A DNA stretch of 64,000 nt from Lachancea kluyveri NRRL Y-12651 (taxonomy: Eukaryota; Ascomycota; Saccharomycetes; Saccharomycetales; Saccharomycetaceae): NCBI GenBank assembly GCA_000149225.2, contig CM000693.1, positions 1,178,001 through 1,242,000 of the forward strand, read 5' to 3'. Made by a program: the position numbers and the translations under genes. The number at the start of each line of letters is the position of its first letter. Positions within the stretch are counted from its first letter, which is position 1. This document shows positions 60,943 to 64,000 of this stretch, one piece after another. The notes under the pieces are model-generated. The model saw only the letters and a list, made by a program, of their open reading frames with translations. It ran no database searches and was not told the DNA's origin.

Positions 60943-63111
60943 ATGTCCTCAGTTTTTGATCCAGTAGTTCATGCATTAGAGTCGCGTTTGTTAGGATCTG
61001 GTGAATTTCACTCGGGAGATGACCTATTAGATAAGGTGTTGTCCCTGCAGTACAGGGTGCACTATCACATTTTTGGTAACAACGTGAAAACTAGCGTTTG
61101 TAAAGTTTTATTGGATGAAAGTTCGAAACTAACAACTGAGGAACCACTGCACAGAAAAATACTGTTCAATGTCGTTGGGATTCTGCATCATCATTTAAAT
61201 GACCAAGACAACGCTACACGGTACTTACAAGACGCCAAAAAGGTGGGGATCGATTTTAAACCGTTCCAAACTTTCCTTGATCTCGAAAATCTCTACTACT
61301 TAGGTTTGGGTACTACTTCAAAGGACGTTTACAAAAAGCTGTTCAATGTGATTTCTACGATCCCTAAGGAATCGCACGCATTGACCTTCCACTACCTGAA
61401 TTTGATCATTAAGGAATTAAGTCTGGATTGGTCTACTGCTAACTCTATGTTTCCACAGTCTCCGTTGACCTACTATATTGCATTAAAGTCGGATTCGACA
61501 AATCATGACAAAGAACTGTTGGCTATCGGGGATTCTTACTTGGCGTCTGCCCATTTCCCCAAGGCTGAAGAATTCAACGATTCTCAATTGGAAAACTTTC
61601 ATGTTTTCTTACAATATTATATGAAATCGTTGGATAAAGTCTCTTCGGAGTGGAGCAAGCTCATTATTTCGTCTATGTCTAAAACGTTTCAAAGTATAAA
61701 CGTTGCTAAAGTGGCTATGATTTACTTCTCAAAGAAAAATGTCAAAGAGTCCATTTTGAACTTTACGAATTTCATCAACTACAACAGTAGGTTTTATGAG
61801 TTGAATAACAAGAACTATTACGATGTTGTTTCAGTGATTGATGCATATAATCATGTTCTTTCCCATGTAAAAAATTCTCACATCGAGGGTAAATTCTCCA
61901 TTAGTGATGCACTGTCTCAATTCCATGACTTGTTGAAACAATTCTATGGGCACTTCGGTATCCCATTAATCGTAACAGAAAAGTCCTCAGACTGGCTAAG
62001 TAATTCGCCTCGTCTAATTTTACCTCAAGTGTTATCTTCAACTCTATCACGAGCATGGTACACTTTTTACCAGCATAGATCTACCAGCCTACATGAGTTA
62101 TTAAGCAATCATCTGGTTTATTACTTGGCAAATGCTATGACCATTTCTTCTAAAGATGAGGAAGTTAAGTTTCAGTACGCATACACCTTGGCCCAACAGA
62201 GACAGATTGAGTTAGCAGTCAAATTTATTAAAAATGAAATTTTGGAAGCAAATCCTGAAAATTACAAATCCTGGCACCTGCTTGCGCTGTGTGAGTCTAT
62301 CAAAGAAAACAAGGACACTGCCTTCAAGATTGTTTCTTCTGTGTTGCAAGCCATGCAAGAGGCGTACAATGAGAACAAGTTAGGAAAAAACGACAGATGG
62401 CAATTTATTCACCTAAAGTTGACTCAATTAGGAATTATAGATGACATGTTTGGTGTAAATGATTCCTTAGAGCTACTACCTGAAGTTTTTGAGTTGTTCG
62501 CTGATTTGTTCCCTGAAAGTGAGCAAATTAAGCTAGGTTCCGAACCCAACCAAACTAAGGAATACTTGTTACAAGCTATATGGCTATTTGCTTGCAAACT
62601 TTACTTAAGGAATGGCAATTTTAAAGAGGCGCAAGATGCGTTGAAAGAATCGTTGAATGTCAAAACTGATTTCAAAAACCTCAACAATAATTTAGCTAGA
62701 GGGTATCTATCACTGCAAGATAGAAACAGTGCTGCATTGACTGAGTTTGAATCCGTGCTTTTCTACGATCCTATGAACGTTGATGCCATTATCGGCTTTG
62801 CTAAGTTGATCTTCCCCGAAGTCGGGGAAACGGCAGGTTATAAACAAAGTCCTCTGCAAACTCAGTATAAAACTGATCAAATATTTGCCAATGATGAAGA
62901 CAGATCCGCTGCGTGTGCAAGTTTGAAATTGATGTTGGAGCAGGTTATCGAAAATTCTATTGATGGTTATCACTCGCCAGAGATCTGGTGGTACCTGTCC
63001 CAGATTTATGAACAGTACGGGGATTCTGACAGATTAGAGGATTCACTGTGGAATTGTGTTAAATTTGAGGAACTAGAACCAATTCGTGACTTTAAAAATT
63101 GTAATTTTTGA
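60943..63111 (+). CDS. YPP1: Ypp1, TPR subunit of the Stt4 PI 4-kinase complex
   Basis: The product is 722 residues; S. cerevisiae Ypp1 is about 817, so the protein is shorter in the middle. Ypp1 (TTC7 family) links Stt4 kinase to Efr3 at plasma-membrane patches that make PI4P. The N-terminus VFDPVVHALESRLLGSG and the C-terminus (SPEIWWYLSQIYEQYGDSDR, RLEDSLWNCVKFEEL) are strongly conserved. TPR-like repeats are seen near residues 405-470 (YTLAQQRQIELAVKFIKNEI, NYKSWHLLALCESIKENKD) and 545-620 (NFKEAQDALKESLNVK). The frame is continuous. Confidence 0.93.
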   Translation: MSSVFDPVVHALESRLLGSGEFHSGDDLLDKVLSLQYRVHYHIFGNNVKTSVCKVLLDESSKLTTEEPLHRKILFNVVGILHHHLNDQDNATRYLQDAKKVGIDFKPFQTFLDLENLYYLGLGTTSKDVYKKLFNVISTIPKESHALTFHYLNLIIKELSLDWSTANSMFPQSPLTYYIALKSDSTNHDKELLAIGDSYLASAHFPKAEEFNDSQLENFHVFLQYYMKSLDKVSSEWSKLIISSMSKTFQSINVAKVAMIYFSKKNVKESILNFTNFINYNSRFYELNNKNYYDVVSVIDAYNHVLSHVKNSHIEGKFSISDALSQFHDLLKQFYGHFGIPLIVTEKSSDWLSNSPRLILPQVLSSTLSRAWYTFYQHRSTSLHELLSNHLVYYLANAMTISSKDEEVKFQYAYTLAQQRQIELAVKFIKNEILEANPENYKSWHLLALCESIKENKDTAFKIVSSVLQAMQEAYNENKLGKNDRWQFIHLKLTQLGIIDDMFGVNDSLELLPEVFELFADLFPESEQIKLGSEPNQTKEYLLQAIWLFACKLYLRNGNFKEAQDALKESLNVKTDFKNLNNNLARGYLSLQDRNSAALTEFESVLFYDPMNVDAIIGFAKLIFPEVGETAGYKQSPLQTQYKTDQIFANDEDRSAACASLKLMLEQVIENSIDGYHSPEIWWYLSQIYEQYGDSDRLEDSLWNCVKFEELEPIRDFKNCNF

Positions 63112-63245
63112 ACTATATTTAAATAAGTAAACCTAAAAGTGAAGGATTGAACCTTTTTTTTTCCTGGTTTCAACCGAAATCATGGAAGGGCATCCATCAT
63201 TCAAATGTCGTAATATAAACTGGAAAGAATTATGGAAGGATATTT

Positions 63246-64000
63246 TTAAACTGTGACAGAATCGGCATAACATGGTTTACCCATTCTTCTGAAGTATTTT
63301 AGATGGTCAGAAATTTTTAATTTCAAAATTTTACCACTTTGCAAGTAGTTTGAATCGGTTAAGGAAGGCGTACTGTAGTCAGAAGAGTCATATTCGACTT
63401 GATTTTGTGTGACTGTGTAGGAATCTGCTTGATCAATTTGGAACTGGATACCTGCATGTCCATAGTCATTGCCTGGTGGCAAATATGGGACGATATCATG
63501 TTGCTGTACGACCCTAATGAAAGTATTGGTGACATATTCTCCAGCACCGACCTTAGCAGATGAAGACTCAACTGCAAATAAATTATTAACCCATTTATTA
63601 AAATCATCATTACCCATTCTCAGTCCCCCGTATGTAATCACTGATGGTTTGTAGCCCAGTAACTGTAATTCGATGCCCATCAACAGAGCGTAACCACCAC
63701 CCAATGAATGGCCTGTAACAATGATTTCATAATCGGAATAGCTTTTTGCTGTGTTTTTCAGAGTTCCAACGATTTTCGTAAAGACCTTTTTAAAAGCTTC
63801 GTAAGCTCCCTTGTGAACCTTACAGGTGCCATCGCAGCTGGCAGAAGCCGACAGTGGGGAATAAGAATTTTGGGCAAAATCTACATCAACAATCCAATCT
63901 GCAATATCACTAGTGCCTCTGAAACTGACAATGATCTGCTTGGAGGTTGTGTTAACAGCAATGAAGGCGTCTCCAGATAGCGCAAGATTGATAAAGGTAG
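63246..64000 (-). CDS. Class 3 lipase, C-terminal part (5' end outside window)
   Basis: The frame is open from the right edge to the stop at 63246, about 251 codons, so the N-terminus (probably a signal peptide) lies beyond 64000. The fold is that of fungal class 3 lipases and feruloyl esterases: IVSFRGTSDIADWIVDVDF carries the oxyanion-loop RGT, and the nucleophile elbow is VTGHSLGGGYALLMG. The likely triad partners are Asp in VVQQHDIVPYLPP and His in KISDHLKYF. Cysteine pairs (SCDGTCKVH, GKPCY) fit a secreted protein. S. cerevisiae YJR107W (Lih1) is a related protein at another locus. No gene of this kind adjoins YPP1 in S. cerevisiae as far as I recall. Confidence 0.88.
   Translation of the reverse strand, partial: TFINLALSGDAFIAVNTTSKQIIVSFRGTSDIADWIVDVDFAQNSYSPLSASASCDGTCKVHKGAYEAFKKVFTKIVGTLKNTAKSYSDYEIIVTGHSLGGGYALLMGIELQLLGYKPSVITYGGLRMGNDDFNKWVNNLFAVESSSAKVGAGEYVTNTFIRVVQQHDIVPYLPPGNDYGHAGIQFQIDQADSYTVTQNQVEYDSSDYSTPSLTDSNYLQSGKILKLKISDHLKYFRRMGKPCYADSVTV

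Overview
The window is budding-yeast nuclear DNA (Saccharomycetaceae). Genes are compact and almost intron-free, promoters carry yeast-type motifs (PAC, RRPE, TCACGTGA, TATA boxes next to poly-A/T), the one clear protein-gene intron has GTATGT / TACTAAC / CAG signals, and there are two tRNA genes. Nearly every protein has a recognisable Saccharomyces cerevisiae relative. Those relatives come alternately from two S. cerevisiae segments: chromosome VII (YGR165-YGR198) and chromosome X (YJL019-YJL011, YJR007-YJR014). The S. cerevisiae duplicate pairs BUB1/MAD3 and TDH2/TDH3 are each a single gene here, and the checkpoint gene is a full-length fusion-type MadBub. This is the pattern of a species that split off before the yeast whole-genome duplication. 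Protein resemblance suggests a Zygosaccharomyces- or Torulaspora-like yeast, but the genus is a guess.

Layout. 1-5000: PEX35 tail, then CLC1, TRS65 and intron-containing MRPS35 on the minus strand. 5000-13500: MPS3, TPH3 and CCT3 on the plus strand, separated by unusually long gene-free stretches. 13600-22100: MadBub, VTC4, RPC17, a tRNA-Lys (plus strand) and CRH1. 22500-34300: an intron-bearing tRNA-Trp, then HIP1, a 1448-residue tuberin (TSC2)-like RapGAP protein that S. cerevisiae lacks, SUI2 and MHO1. 36300-44600: TDH (GAPDH) with a GC-rich upstream region, a small unknown locus, MET3 with Cbf1/Met31-type sites, and PDX1. 44800-49300: XKS1, SPC1, the YJR011C orthologue and a mitochondrial carrier. 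49300-54300: a 2.7-kb gene-free stretch with repeated AACCNGGTT-like sites in front of a Zn2Cys6 regulator. 54400-64000: PEX39, GPI14, SKI6, FYV8, TMA22, YPP1 and the C-terminal part of a class 3 lipase.

Functional themes are mostly housekeeping: translation (SUI2, TMA22, CCT3, RPC17, MRPS35), growth signalling (TSC2-like), membrane traffic and lipid biology (CLC1, TRS65, YPP1, GPI14), peroxisome import (PEX35, PEX39), wall building (CRH1), phosphate storage (VTC4), sulfate assimilation (MET3) and carbon metabolism (TDH, PDX1, XKS1). The points most worth a second look are the tuberin homologue, the single MadBub gene, the MRPS35 intron with an RRPE-type promoter, the Ribi-type promoter in front of the YJR011C orthologue, a 21-bp perfect hairpin at 7050-7102, and the small two-frame locus at 39557-40060. 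I saw no convincing virus-like element, transposon or centromere.
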